Shown here piece by piece: positions 37,751 to 48,600 of a stretch of DNA of 64,000 bases (position 1 is its first letter; every line of letters starts with the position of its first letter). A program made the position numbers and the translations under genes. The notes under the pieces are model-generated. The model had not been told where the DNA came from. It did not search any database and saw only the letters and a list, made by a program, of their open reading frames with translations. Source of the DNA: Episyrphus balteatus (Eukaryota > Arthropoda > Insecta > Diptera > Syrphidae); NCBI RefSeq assembly GCF_945859705.1, contig NC_079136.1, positions 88,039,120 to 88,103,119 on the forward strand, read 5' to 3'.

Positions 37751-40700
37751 CAAGATCCCAGGGCCGCCAGACATTACTTATTTTCTCAAGAAAAAAATGT
37801 ATGGAATTACGTAGTGCTAGGACATACTATTAGTGAATGGATACTGGCTATCTTGTGCCGACGGCCATTTTACCACTAACAGGTGCTAAAGGTACGAAAA
37901 ATACGTAGTTAGATTTCTTATTTTCTCAAGGCTGATTTTTTTATATGATACTCAGGGAACTAATACATTAATTTTTGTAAGCTGCCAGACCAGTCGGATG
38001 GGCCTAACACCTTGCCAGACACGCATAATAGGAATCAGGAAAGTTAGATTTTATTATATGGGGGTCTGGGAAAAAATTTATAAAATATTTTGACTTCAGG
38101 ACTCGAAAGAGTATCAAGACACGCGTCGAAAACCACATTTTGCACAATCGCATCCAGAGTCATTTGGCCGCCATTTTGTTTTTTTAATAAAAATTGCAAT
38201 TTTTCACATAACTCACGTATTTTTGAATCTACAGAAAAAAAATGTATTGCAAACTTGAAGATAATTTAATTTACTACAATATATGTTAAATTACTTTTTT
38301 CGATTATACCTTCGGTTTAAGAGTTAGGGTGGTTTTTTTTTGAAACCATATTTTCGTCATATCTCATTTATTTGAGCTTTTTTGAAAATTAACTTGAAGT
38401 AAAAGTTGTAGATCTTTTTATTACCTTCAATTATTACATTAATGGTTTTTCGATTTGACAGTCCGTTTTTGATCTGCAGGAAAAAAACTTCAAAAAGGTT
38501 CCAATTTTTTAATATAGGAAAAATGTTCTAGTACAGGGTAATTTGCATTAGATATAACAACAACCTAGGAGTGTAGGTTGCACTCAGACAAGAAAAAATC
38601 GTATAACTAACACTGCCAGACCCATTCCGCCAGCCATTTTTTTTGCCAGACACCTTAAAGCTTTAAAAAAAAAATTTTTTACTTTACTTATTTTCTCAAG
38701 CTTCATTTTTATACATGATACCCATGGAACTAATTCGTTATGAGTTTAAAGGTAGGGGAGAGTGGCGGACAGTGAGACGGTGCAAACAGTGAGACAATCC
38801 ATTTTTCTCTTTTCTGAAAATAAGCACAGTAACGCTAGTTTGGGTCAAAACGTTTATTTCCCCGTCTGCGTCTTTTAATTTTGTCCCGACTTAATTAAAG
38901 CTGTCCATTTTCCCCCTCCGTAAAATATCACACAAAATCAGGTGAAAGTAGTTTTTGGAGTGTTATAAAAAGAGTGTATAACACAAAAAAATCTGGTTAG
39001 TGGACAGAACTTTTTTTACATATGTATTATATTTATATGTTCTTTCATAAAAAAATATCATTGAATTAGAATTCCTTCTCGTTTTTTGTAATTTTATATT
39101 TTTCCGAAAAATGACAAAAAGTAAACAGTGAGACATTATTAAAAAGCAAACAGTGAGACATAGGTTTTTTAAAAAGCAAACAGTGAGACATATAGATTTT
39201 AAAAAAATCTATTATTTTAGCATGACTTCAAAATGATTTCGTATTGTTTTTTCTTTCATTTTTTTTTGGCTTTTTGTTTTTTTTTTTTGAATAAATGGGT
39301 TAAAGTAACATAAATTAATTAAGTATATACTTGTCAATTACCTAATTATTTGACGTTTTCGTTATTTTTTTTTCACCTAAGAATGTCTCACTGATCGCAC
39401 CCCTTTCAAACAGTGAGACGTTTTGACTTTTTCTACATTTTAGTCCAATGTGATGCCCTCATTCATTCTTTAACTATAAGTTTTTTTGCAACATTAAGAT
39501 AAAATATGTCTTAAACTAACTTCAAAGTTTCGTTAAGCTATCTCGAAAACATTCTAAGATATACCAATTTAAAAAAAGGGTGTCTCACTGTCCGCCACTC
39601 TCCCCTATATATTTTTAATAATGTAGTAATTATTGGTATTATTAAGCGTAAACATTTTACTTCAATACTACGGAAGACCCATTAGATTTTATTAATAACA
39701 AATCTAGCGAGCATTTGTGCGTGTCTGGTAAGGTGTCAGGCCTATCCGATGGTCCGGCAGCTAACAAAATAATTTTATTGAATTAGTTCCCTGAGTATCA
39801 TGTATAAAAATGAAGCTTGAGAAAATAAGTAAAGTTAAACTATTTTTTTCAAAGCTTTAAGGTGTCTGGCAAAAAAAATGGCTGGCGGAATGGGTCTGGC
39901 AGTGTTAGTTATACGATTTTTTCTTGTCTGAGTGCAACCTACACTCCTAGGTTGTTGTTATATCTAATGCAAATTACCCTGTACTAGAACATTTTTCCTA
40001 TATTAAAAAATTGGAACCTTTTTGAAGTTTTTTTCCTGCAGATCAAAAACGGACTGTCAAATCGAAAAACCATTAATGTAATAATTGAAGGTAATAAAAA
40101 GATCTACAACTTTTACTTCAAGTTAATTTTCAAAAAAGCTCAAATAAATGAGATATGACGAAAATATGGTTTCAAAAAAAAACCACCCTAACTCTTAAAC
40201 CGAAGGTATAATCGAAAAAAGTAATTTAACATATATTGTAGTAAATTAAATTATCTTCAAGTTTGCAATACATTTTTTTTCTGTAGATTCAAAAATACGT
40301 GAGTTATGTGAAAAATTGCAATTTTTATTAAAAAAACAAAATGGCGGCCAAATGACTCTGGATGCGATTGTGCAAAATGTGGTTTTCGACGCGTGTCTTG
40401 ATACTCTTTCGAGTCCTGAAGTCAAAATATTTTATAAATTTTTTCCCAGACCCCCATATAATAAAATCTAACTTTCCTGATTCCTATTATGCGTGTCTGG
40501 CAAGGTGTTAGGCCCATCCGACTGGTCTGGCAGCTTACAAAAATTAATGTATTAGTTCCCTGAGTATCATATAAAAAAATCAGCCTTGAGAAAATAAGAA
40601 ATCTAACTACGTATTTTTCGTACCTTTAGCACCTGTTAGTGGTAAAATGGCCGTCGGCACAAGATAGCCAGTATCCATTCACTAATAGTATGTCCTAGCA

Positions 40701-40764
40701 CTACGTAATTCCATACATTTTTTTCTTGAGAAAATAAGTAATGTCTGGCGGCCCTGGGATCTTG
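37751..40764. repeat. 3.0-kb palindrome with ~985-bp near-perfect arms
   Basis: The left arm 37751-38736 and right arm 39780-40764 are almost identical inverted copies, starting from caagatcccagggccgccag (37751) and its complement ending at 40764. Inside each arm a module with 'ttattttctcaag', 'gaactaat' and 'gtctggc' words is repeated at least twice. A further diverged module (39715-39779) exists only on the right of the centre. A separate MITE sits in the loop. No coding frame is present. This is either a fold-back element or an inverted duplication. Very high arm identity argues for recent origin or ongoing gene conversion between arms. Confidence 0.88.
38753..39606. mobile_element. MITE with ggggagagtggcggacag ends, inside the palindrome loop
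   Basis: The 26-base end at 38753-38778 (taggggagagtggcggac, then agtgagac) is exactly complementary to 39581-39606. TA stands on both sides of the GGGGAGAG core, so a TA target duplication is likely (element proper 38755-39604). The nine-mer CAGTGAGAC or its near variants recur near 38769, 38787, 39126, 39150, 39180 and 39410, in both orientations. No transposase frame is visible. Confidence 0.78.
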
Positions 40765-43700
40765 CTCTATTTGTGAAGTTATCTAAAAATAACCATTTTT
40801 TTGTATATATTTCTCAGATTCCGGCAGTGCTGACAATACCGGTCAGCTAGATTTTTGACACAAAGACCAAATTATACTTTTCTGAAGGTGTAAGAGATTC
40901 TGAACTCCTATCCATAGTCAGAATTATTCTATTAGCCACAACTGAGAGTGTGTACGGTTAGCATGCTGGCTTAAAATTTAAGAAAATAGTCTTGATCAAC
41001 AAAATGTAAACTCATCTTGAGATATCTCATGCATAAAATAAGATCGGAAAGATTGAAACAGTTTTTTGAAGAAGGAAAACAGTTCACGGCGTCAAACTAT
41101 GCTGAAATAATAAACCACAATTAGCATAACCTCAAAAACATTCAAAATAAGTTTTTTGTTTTTGCATTTTATAACGCTAATATTTAAAAAAAAAAAAACA
41201 AAAGCTAAAAGAATATTTCTGAATGCGTATTCGAGTTCAGTATTCCTAAATCCTTCAGAAAAGTATATTTTGGTTCTTTGGACAAAAAAAGTTGAAATTT
41301 GTTGACCAGTGTATTTTTTGATTAAGACGATTTTGTTAACCCAATTAATGAGTCAGGTCAAAAATCTTTGAGCAATAAAACTATATTTTTTTAAGAAAAA
41401 CCTTATTTAAATAATAAAACCAGTAAATTCAAAGTATTGAAAAATTAAATAACAATTTTCCTTCTCAAACAACTTCAAAGCTAAAGGTAACAGATACCTT
41501 CTTAGTTATGTGCATTTTTAATAATTGTTCATAGAGTCACAAGAGTTGTCTTAGTTTTGTACTTTATTATAGTATTTTTACCCATAACAAACTTAAAAAC
41601 GAACAAAAATAATTTTTGCCAACTTTTCCTACCATCGGCCACACTGTGCGTTGGCAGTTTTTTTGTTTTCTTGATACTAATATTTTTAAGTGTACCAGAT
41701 TTCATGAATTTTCGTCAGCAAATGATCTTGCAAATAATATTTGAAGTCAAAAAGCACCAAATTTACCACTTTGCAGCCGTTTCTGAAAAAAAGTCCAATA
41801 ACAATTATATCCCTGATCTCATATTGCATATGAAATTTTAAATGTACCCATCTGTACAAACAATTGCATAGAATAAGTAGAATAATAGGAAATGAAGAAA
41901 AGAAATACTTTGGTATCAAAGAAGGATGATCTATTGTGGTGCCATTTTGCATTTAAAGTTCGTCTCCACAATTTTCTAAAACACAATTCTTGCTGACCCA
42001 TTATCAATCACTATTTTAATGTTGTGGAAGAGGCACACGCACGCCGCTTAGCACTTAAAACTTAGCTTACAACAAAAAAATTATGATTGTATTGGAATTT
42101 TCAAAATAAAGTTACCTATAGAGAATTCTTAAGTACCTATATAATTTTAAAAGTTTTTTAGTTTCATACTTTTTGTATATCATTTTGAAAAAAGACACTT
42201 CTAATACAACGATTTTGAGTTAATCACATTTCTCGGAAATAATTCTTATTGATTTGGTAAAAGTAGCTATATTTACTTTTCAAAGTAGTTCTACCAAAAC
42301 ACCAGAAGCATCTGCTTCTGTTTAATGATTTAAGTATGAAACATAAAAAACAACAAATGACAACATTCCATCATCTTGCTTTTGCATTCATCATACTAAT
42401 ATCATCAATCTTATACCCAACTTAAAACGCTTGACAAATTACTCATTATACTCATTAAAATCAAAGACAAAACCTTTTAAAAAACTGCACCTTTATAAAT
42501 CAAAGGTAATAAAAATCAACTCATTTAAAACAACTTAAGCTGATGTAGTACAACCTCATAAACAAAGACTCAACAGAGTTTATAACCACACCAGATACAA
42601 CACTTACACTGACACAACATTTAAAGTCATTCAAATATTAACACCTCACCACTAGAATGACCTTTTCTTTATCGTAAAAAAAGTTAAAAAAAAAAAAAAT
42701 AAACTGCTAAATATATAAAAAACTACATTCGTTCAACATCAATTTGTATATTCCTGGGGCGTGTACCCGTTTAACTCACTGATCTTTAAATATGTCTTGA
42801 AAAAGATTCGGGATTCTGTTGCAGTAGCTGGTAGGTGTAGGTGTGTGATTATTTCAACATGCATTACATTAGCTTCGTAAATGCAAAACCATCATCGTAA
42901 CTATAAAAATTTTGTATTCAAATTAATTCGAAGATGGTGAGGACAGGCTGAGTTAAATGTGAGTGAAACAATAAATTGATGATGGTGGCATGGCGCCTCT
43001 TCATGAGTGCATTTTTTTACTTCACTTTTCAAGTCAAATCACATTTTGTATCTGACTAGCATAATACGGTTGCCAGAACAAGGCGTTTCAAGTAATTGAA
43101 ATTATAATAATTTCGACCCAAACCGAATTTTTTTAGTTGGTTGGTAACCGAATTAGAGGGAGTCGAAAATAAAGTTATGATTACAGCCTACTGCTTACTG
43201 CTAATATTTTTTTATAAAAAAAATGTTCAAAAAGATAAAAAATACAGTAATCTTTGAAAGTCCATATTTAATCCAAATTTTAGCCCTATAAAAATAAAAT
43301 GTTTAGTAAAAACAACAAATATGTCGGTTTTTCTCTTATTTCGAAAAGTTTTTCTTGAATTTTTTACAATATTTAATTTTTTTAATTTTAAAAAGGATCC
43401 ATACCAATAGGAAATTTAATTTTCTACAAAAAGTTACTTAATTAAAATTTTGAAATTCGGCTTCCTTTTCAAGTTAAAGACAAAAACTCGAAAAGTATCA
43501 GAACTAGCCCAAATTTTCTTATCGTTACAAAAATGGTCATATCTTTATAGCATATCCATTAAATTTTTTAAAATAGTATACATACCTATTGTTATCTTTC
43601 ACAGTAATATATAATTTTAAGCATTCCAAAGATTTTGAATTTTTCATTGATTAAGAATTTTTTTTTGTCAAAAATTTCCTTTGAAACAACAATTTAAAAA

Positions 43701-43959
43701 AAAATGCTGAGATAAGCCAGAATAGATTTTCAAGTGCTTTTTGCTTATTTATTGAACTTTTAGGCATACCGGTTTTGTTAAGATTGGTCATTTATTACTC
43801 AAGATAGCAATAAATAAAGCATATCTATTTTAGTGCTGACCAATTTTTAAAATTGTATTTAAAAAAAAAAAAAATGTATTGATATTATACTATAACTTTC
43901 AAATAGCCCTAAAACTTATCTTATCTTATCATAAAATTAAGAAATCATTCCAAACATAC
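40765..43959. other. AT-rich intronic DNA
   Basis: No exon is recognised. 41693-41785 resembles 5967-6062 in the same orientation (an old dispersed repeat). 42600-43020 is somewhat more complex. The paired open frames at 41557-41952 lie on opposite strands of the same AT-rich DNA and are not credible genes. Confidence 0.4.
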
Positions 43960-44194
43960 CAATCTTTTACACACACAAAAATTATTGGTTAAAAACAACG
44001 TAAAACTTGTGTAAAATTAACAGAGGGAATTTTCTACACCTGCAAACTAACCCGGTTAAAATTACACGTTTAATCTTATCCACTTTCTCGGTTAAATTGT
44101 TCTAAAATCTCAAATTTTAACAGAGTTTCTCGATCAATATAAACAAGTTGATCGGTTAAAATAACCTTCTAAAGTCGTAATTTTAAATAATTTC

Positions 44195-44209
44195 ATTTAG
44201 CCAAGACGA
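44195..44209 (+). repeat. 15-bp target-site duplication, left copy
   Basis: ATTTAGCCAAGACGA at 44195-44209 is repeated exactly at 45785-45799, immediately outside the two ends of the retrotransposon copy. Perfect identity indicates a fairly recent insertion by target-primed reverse transcription. Confidence 0.88.
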
Positions 44210-44475
44210 TAACGATTAACGATATTTTTATTGAACAGTTATTATATATACAATTTGCTTAAAGCTAGTAATCTAAAAATGTACATTGATTATATTAGTA
44301 ATATGTTGGCACAAAAGGGGCCTAACGTTTTTACATTGTTTTTTTTTTTAAGCTAAATTTACAGTTAATTGTCATTGTGTTTGTTTTAAATATTAATTCT
44401 GTTGGCAGCTTCTTAACTCGGGTTGTTCAGGTCCGGTTGTCATTGTAAAGGTTGGATTAGGGAGAGGTGAGGCTT

Positions 44476-45774
44476 TCAGCCACGATAGTGAGCTGATCCA
44501 GGATCAGCGTAGAAGGGGATGTTCTCTTCGTCGTTGGTTGATATAAGATCCTCATCCAAAAGTTCCTTAGCTTCTAGGTACCGCTGGTTAGGATGTCTTG
44601 GCTGGTTTATTACTCTTCCTATTATTGGGTTTGGATGATTGCTCAGGTTCTGTAGGCATCTTCTGCTTGATTGGATAAGATATTTGTCGAGTTTTATAAT
44701 TTTGGCTTCTTCATACAGTCTCTTGTTGCTGACGTGTTTCTTGCGTATCCTGTCGTAGTGCATGCCTGTACAGATCCTTAAGATCTTCCTCTCCAGTATT
44801 GCTAACTTGTTTAGATGGGATTTTGTCACCGTGAACCAGATAGGAAAACAGTAGGTGATGATAGGCCTGATGAGCTGCTTGTACAGGAGAAGCTTTGTCT
44901 TTTGGCTGAGTCCGTTTCTTTTCCGCATAAGCGGATGAATGCGATGAAAGGCGAAATTGGCTTTTTTCAAAACGGCTGCTGCTTGAGGGTTAAATCGGTT
45001 CTTCTCATCGAATTGTATTCCCAGATATTTGACGTTATTTTTTGCTGAAATTTGTGTTCCATCGGGAAGGCTTATCTTGATGTTCCTGCAGTTCCTGGCT
45101 GAGCGTATTCTAGGATTTCCTGGGGTGGCTGGTCGTCTAAAGCATATTAGTTCCGATTTGGCTGTGTTGATTTTGAAGCCCCAGCGCTTATAAAACTCGT
45201 AAAGTTGTCTTATGTGGGCTTCCACTTTCCTTGCGGCTAATATGGGTGACTTCGACTTCGCGTACGTGAGAGAGTCATCTGCAAACAAGAGATTCTGAGA
45301 GTCATCTGCAAACAAGAGATTCTGAGCTAATTCTGGTTGGGGCTGATCGGATGTGTAAATGTTGAAGAGGAATGGTCCTAGCTTCGATCCTTGTGCAACT
45401 CCGGCATTGATTGTCCTCATTGTTGATTGGCTGTTTCCTAATTGTACAAAGAACGATCTGGAATGAAGAAAGCTGTAAATAATTTTGATTAGTGAAATTG
45501 GAAATCTCAGCTGGAATAGTTTGTGAATAAGTCCTTCAATCCAGACACTGTCAAATGCTTTTTCTATGTCGAGAAAACATCCGACAGTGACTTGGTTTCC
45601 GTTTAGGGAGGCGGCAACATCGTGTTGAAGTTTTAGGAGTGGATGGAGTGTAGAGTGCTTTTGACGGAATCCAAACTGCATATCTGGCAATATGCAGTTG
45701 TCGCTGCAAAAAGATTTCAGCCGCCTAAGTATTAGCTCCTCGAGTATCTTGCTCATATTGCTTAGAAGTGAAAT
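44476..45774 (-). pseudogene. Truncated non-LTR reverse transcriptase with duplicated catalytic motif
   Basis: A partial RNA-dependent DNA polymerase of a non-LTR retrotransposon. The longest Met-started frame begins at 45756 (426 residues), but that Met is internal. The frame reads back through ISLLSN to the truncation point. Visible landmarks, numbered from that Met, are FGFRQKHST near 28-36, FLDIEKAFDSVW at 61-72 (motif A, catalytic Asp), GVAQGSKLGPFLF near 119-131 (motif B), FADDS at 149-153 and again at 158-162 (motif C), then KYLGIQF and a C-terminal thumb-like part with IRPIITYCFPIW. The QNLLFADDS block is exactly duplicated, which should disturb the active site. No frameshift or internal stop is seen. 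The missing N-terminus means it cannot be functional as it stands. Confidence 0.9.
45270..45326 (-). repeat. 27-bp tandem duplication over the RT catalytic motif
   Basis: The 27-bp unit at 45270-45296 is repeated exactly at 45297-45323, with identity continuing three bases further. It encodes QNLLFADDS twice and keeps the frame open. It is either a replication slip after insertion, a feature of the source element, or an assembly artefact. Confidence 0.9.
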
Positions 45775-45784
45775 GGTTGAACTG

Positions 45785-45799
45785 ATTTAGCCAAGACGA
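45785..45799 (+). repeat. 15-bp target-site duplication, right copy
   Basis: Exact repeat of 44195-44209, directly beside the 5' end of the inserted retrotransposon. Confidence 0.88.
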
Positions 45800-46353
45800 C
45801 TACGTTGATTTTAACAACAAGAACTACGTAGTTTTTAACAAAGACTACCTTTTCTTGTAACACATTTTTTTTACCCACCGAAAAAAAAATCTCGGTTTGA
45901 CATTATTTTTCTGCGTGTTTGGAACCTTTTAATACCCAAAAATTGACTTTGCAAAGTTCAGTCTCTTAATCTCTCAATTTTTGTTTCACTAAAACTTGTA
46001 TTATAATAAAAACAAAGTTGGCAACCATAAACTTCCCTGTTTCAGGCCCCTGCATTACCCAATTCAATTTCGTGCATTCACAGTGTTCTTAAACTGTTGG
46101 AAAACTGAAAATCTATTATATCTGCCGAATGCCAGAACAAGCCCATACAAAGAATTTGCACTCCCATGGCTGCCCCCTGCACTGCGGGCTTTTTTTTAAA
46201 GCTCAGCCGTCTTGAATGTCAGTGTAATGAATTATTAACAAGACAGTTATACAGTTTATTAACATATTTTCATGCTTTTTAAGACAGATGGCGTTACTGA
46301 GTGGTCTAATGTTTTACTATATTTTGTTTTTTTTTTTTTTTTTCTTTTTTCAG

Positions 46354-46415
46354 TTTTTAAACGACACGACATTTCAATTCACCATGCGCCAACACCAAAT
46401 ATAGGCTTCTCCAAG
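46354..46415 (+). CDS. dysf: Dysfusion linker exon between bHLH and PAS-A
   Basis: This 62-bp exon joins the bHLH exon to the PAS-A exon of Dysfusion. With the G carried over from 18331 it starts with Val and reads VFKRHDISIHHAPTPNIGFS followed by Lys, ending phase 0 at AAG before GTAAGT. The acceptor TTTTTTCAG sits behind a very long T-rich tract. The His-containing linker and NIGFSK ending match what I remember of fly Dysfusion directly before ALSGFL, and phases fit both neighbours. The residues connect helix 2 of the bHLH to the first PAS repeat. The exon is intact. Confidence 0.92.
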
Positions 46416-47937
46416 GTAAGTATACCAATTTAACTAAAGATATATACACATTATATTTATAAAGGTATTTGTGTTTATATTTTTATATTATTTTTGGAAT
46501 CTATTTTTTTGGGGGGTTTTCGTGTGCCTATTGCCGACCGCCCTCCACCCTTCCTTCAAATAAAACAATAATTTATTATGATACCATTTTTTGTTAACTC
46601 AGGGCATACTCGCGCCTGATGCCCACAAACGTCTTAATAAATCGTATAAAAAAATTTATCAGATTGTTTTTTTTTTTTTGTATCTATTTTCTTTGTTAAA
46701 ATAAAGTTTTATTTTGAAAATAATTAGGTCCATAAATCATGATGGAAATTTCATTTACAAAAAAAAGTATAAAATCCTGATGCCTATTGTAGTCAATGAT
46801 GATGATGGTTAAAAAGAGAAAATAAGATAGATACAAAAAAAATATATATAAATGTAATGTTGAGTTCAATTGAATCAGATATAGTATAGACTCTATCTGC
46901 ATGCCCTTCCTTAGGGCTTGATAAAATAAAATTACAATTTTGTTACCATTATTTGCATAACAATGGGGCACAGGGTGCGCGTGAAAAGGGACAGTGTTCA
47001 TTGGTTGTATCGAAGGCTTTGTTTTTTTTTTTAATAGAAACTTGTATAAAGCTGATTCTGTATAGGTACGTTAGGTAAAGTGTTGGTTATGGTTGAATGG
47101 ATTCAATGAAATTATTCTTTGAATAAGAAATAGTGAGCTTTGAAAAAGTCTAGGGCAAAATGGACGCATACTATCTTATGAGCTATGTGAGAAACTTGAG
47201 GGATTTGTGTCCTAACTTTATTATGAGTACAGATTAGCCAAATCAAAAAAGACTTTCACTTTTAGTTTACAGTTATGAAAAGAGCTTTCTTTTGATGTCT
47301 CACTCGATGGATTTGAAGAACCCTTTCGAACCCAAACTATGAAAATAAATATTAAAAAATGTTTTTTCAGTACCTATTATCGTGTCAAAAAAATCACAAC
47401 TAAGAAATATGTATGAATAGCAAAAAGTTATTTTCCAAAATAATAAATAGCAAAACTAATGTGTTATTCTCATGTAACATGCACTGCCTATGACAACCGA
47501 AAAAAGTCGGCACTGGGAAAATAACTTTTTATGGAACAATAATGTATTCTACTTCCTCTAAGCCAAAAAACGAAAAACTTTCTGGATTAACATTTTTTAT
47601 ACCTTTTTTTTCTTCAAAATTATGACCATATATAAAAAATAATTTTTTTGCAAAAAAAAAATGTGAATTTCAGTCCTTTTTTCCATAAAAAAAAAATATT
47701 AAAAGTATAATATTTCACTAACTTTTTGTAATAATTCAGTAACTGGCATTATTATCGTTCAATTAAGCAATCGAAACCTAAAAAATTGTTTAAGGGAATA
47801 TTTTTTTACGAATTTTTAAAAATATGTTACATGAGAGTAACGCTGGGTCCGAAAGGGTTAAAATATATTTTATTTTGTCAAGGTGTACAGTGTACACCCC
47901 TTGGATTTTTTTTGAAAATCAAAAAAAAAATAAACAA
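46416..47937. other. Intronic DNA, low-repeat start then AT-rich
   Basis: 46500-47100 is moderately complex and 47100-47937 AT-rich. No exon or RNA gene is recognised. The minus-strand frame at 46696-47001 has no identifiable family. Confidence 0.35.
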
Positions 47938-48352
47938 AATGCCCGACTGGGTCTCACGAACTTGCTCTTAGAGTTGAATTTGCTTTAATTTTTAAGACTT
48001 TTTATATATAAATTTGGGAAATGTCAGGTACCAAAAAAAAAATAAAATAAAAAATAAACATAGACATAAAATTCGTAAAAAAAAAATAAAACAATATCTG
48101 AAATCAAATTGCCCTCCAAAACAAGTATGCAGTTTTGATTGATATATTAAGATGCATTTTTAGAAAAAAAAAATTACAAAATCGTTAGAGCCGTTTTTTT
48201 TTTAAACTAATTTTTTATAAATAATTTTTTTGGAAAAAAAAAATTTTAAAATAAAATTGGTATGCCATTTTGTAGAAATCACTCATCAACATCTAAAAAC
48301 AAAATTTCAAAAATATTCAATGTCCCGTTTTCGAAAATTTGATTTTTCAAAT
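47938..48352 (+). mobile_element. Family A repeat, copy 2 (5' part)
   Basis: Starts 'atgcccgactgggtctcacg' and 'aacttgctcttagagttg', and contains 'tcgttagagccgtttt' and 'tggtatgccattttgtag'. It breaks off near 48352 at 'gatttttcaaatttcc', where unrelated sequence begins. The later part with the microsatellite is missing. Confidence 0.6.
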
Positions 48353-48359
48353 TTCCCAA

Positions 48360-48600
48360 GCTTTTACTTTTAAATCGATTATTTCAAAAATAATTGATTG
48401 AAATAACTTTACTTCAAAATTAGAATACAGTTCTAGCTCTTGAAAAATGTATCATTCATAACTGTAAGTGTTGCCATTGTTTTTTAATATTTTTTTTTAT
48501 TATTTTAAGTCATTTTTTAGAAAATTGTCATTCCCGCCTAAATGGAGGCAGATAGACCACCCCTCCGATAGTAAAGAATGATTGTATTTAGCTCCTCTAC
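48360..48600 (+). repeat. Dispersed repeat with an inverted partner at 57190-57420
   Basis: Phrases 'cgattatttcaaaaataatt', 'atcattcataactgtaagtg' and 'gttgccattgttttttaa' here match the reverse complement of 57270-57400 ('cataacttt', 'gccattgttttttaa'). 'cattcccgcctaaatggagg' corresponds to 'cctttaggcgggaggggcaa' near 57220. The two copies have diverged by substitutions and indels. Confidence 0.6.

Larger units (their letters stand above)
44210..45784 (-). mobile_element. 5'-truncated non-LTR retrotransposon copy
   Basis: A 1575-bp insertion between perfect 15-bp target duplications, read on the minus strand. Its 5' end falls inside the reverse-transcriptase domain (just before ISLLSN), so ORF1, the endonuclease and the start of the polymerase are missing, as is usual for 5' truncation. 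The 3' end beyond the stop has about 266 bases of untranslated sequence and finishes in a short ATCGTTA-type tandem repeat instead of poly(A). The reverse-transcriptase sequence looks like the Jockey/CR1 side of non-LTR elements, but the clade is not settled. Confidence 0.87.
43960..45930. mobile_element. Possible older MITE that received the retrotransposon
   Basis: Flanks of the insertion share words such as 'ggttaaaa', 'aacgtaaaac' and 'gattttaacaac'. The outer parts ('acacacacaaaaattattgg' near 43970 and the complement of 'cggtttgacattatttttct' near 45893) look like diverged inverted ends. If right, the interrupted host element was about 380 bp. The similarity is weak. Confidence 0.3.
18332..46353 (+). 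other. dysf: dysf intron, about 28.0 kb
   Basis: The intron is bounded by GTGAGT at 18332 and TTTTTTCAG at 46345-46353, behind a long T-rich tract from 46325. Exon phases on both sides agree (one base left, two bases supplied). Long introns are common in developmental regulators of flies. This one is filled with palindromes, MITEs, dispersed families A and B and a non-LTR retrotransposon copy, listed separately. Confidence 0.88.

Noticed and set aside
41557..42007. Overlapping frames of 62-94 codons on both strands
   Set aside because: AT-rich composition, hydrophobic low-complexity peptides, and similarity of the DNA to an old dispersed repeat at about 5970.
44815..45048. 77-codon plus-strand frame opposite the reverse transcriptase
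   Set aside because: A shadow of the minus-strand coding sequence.
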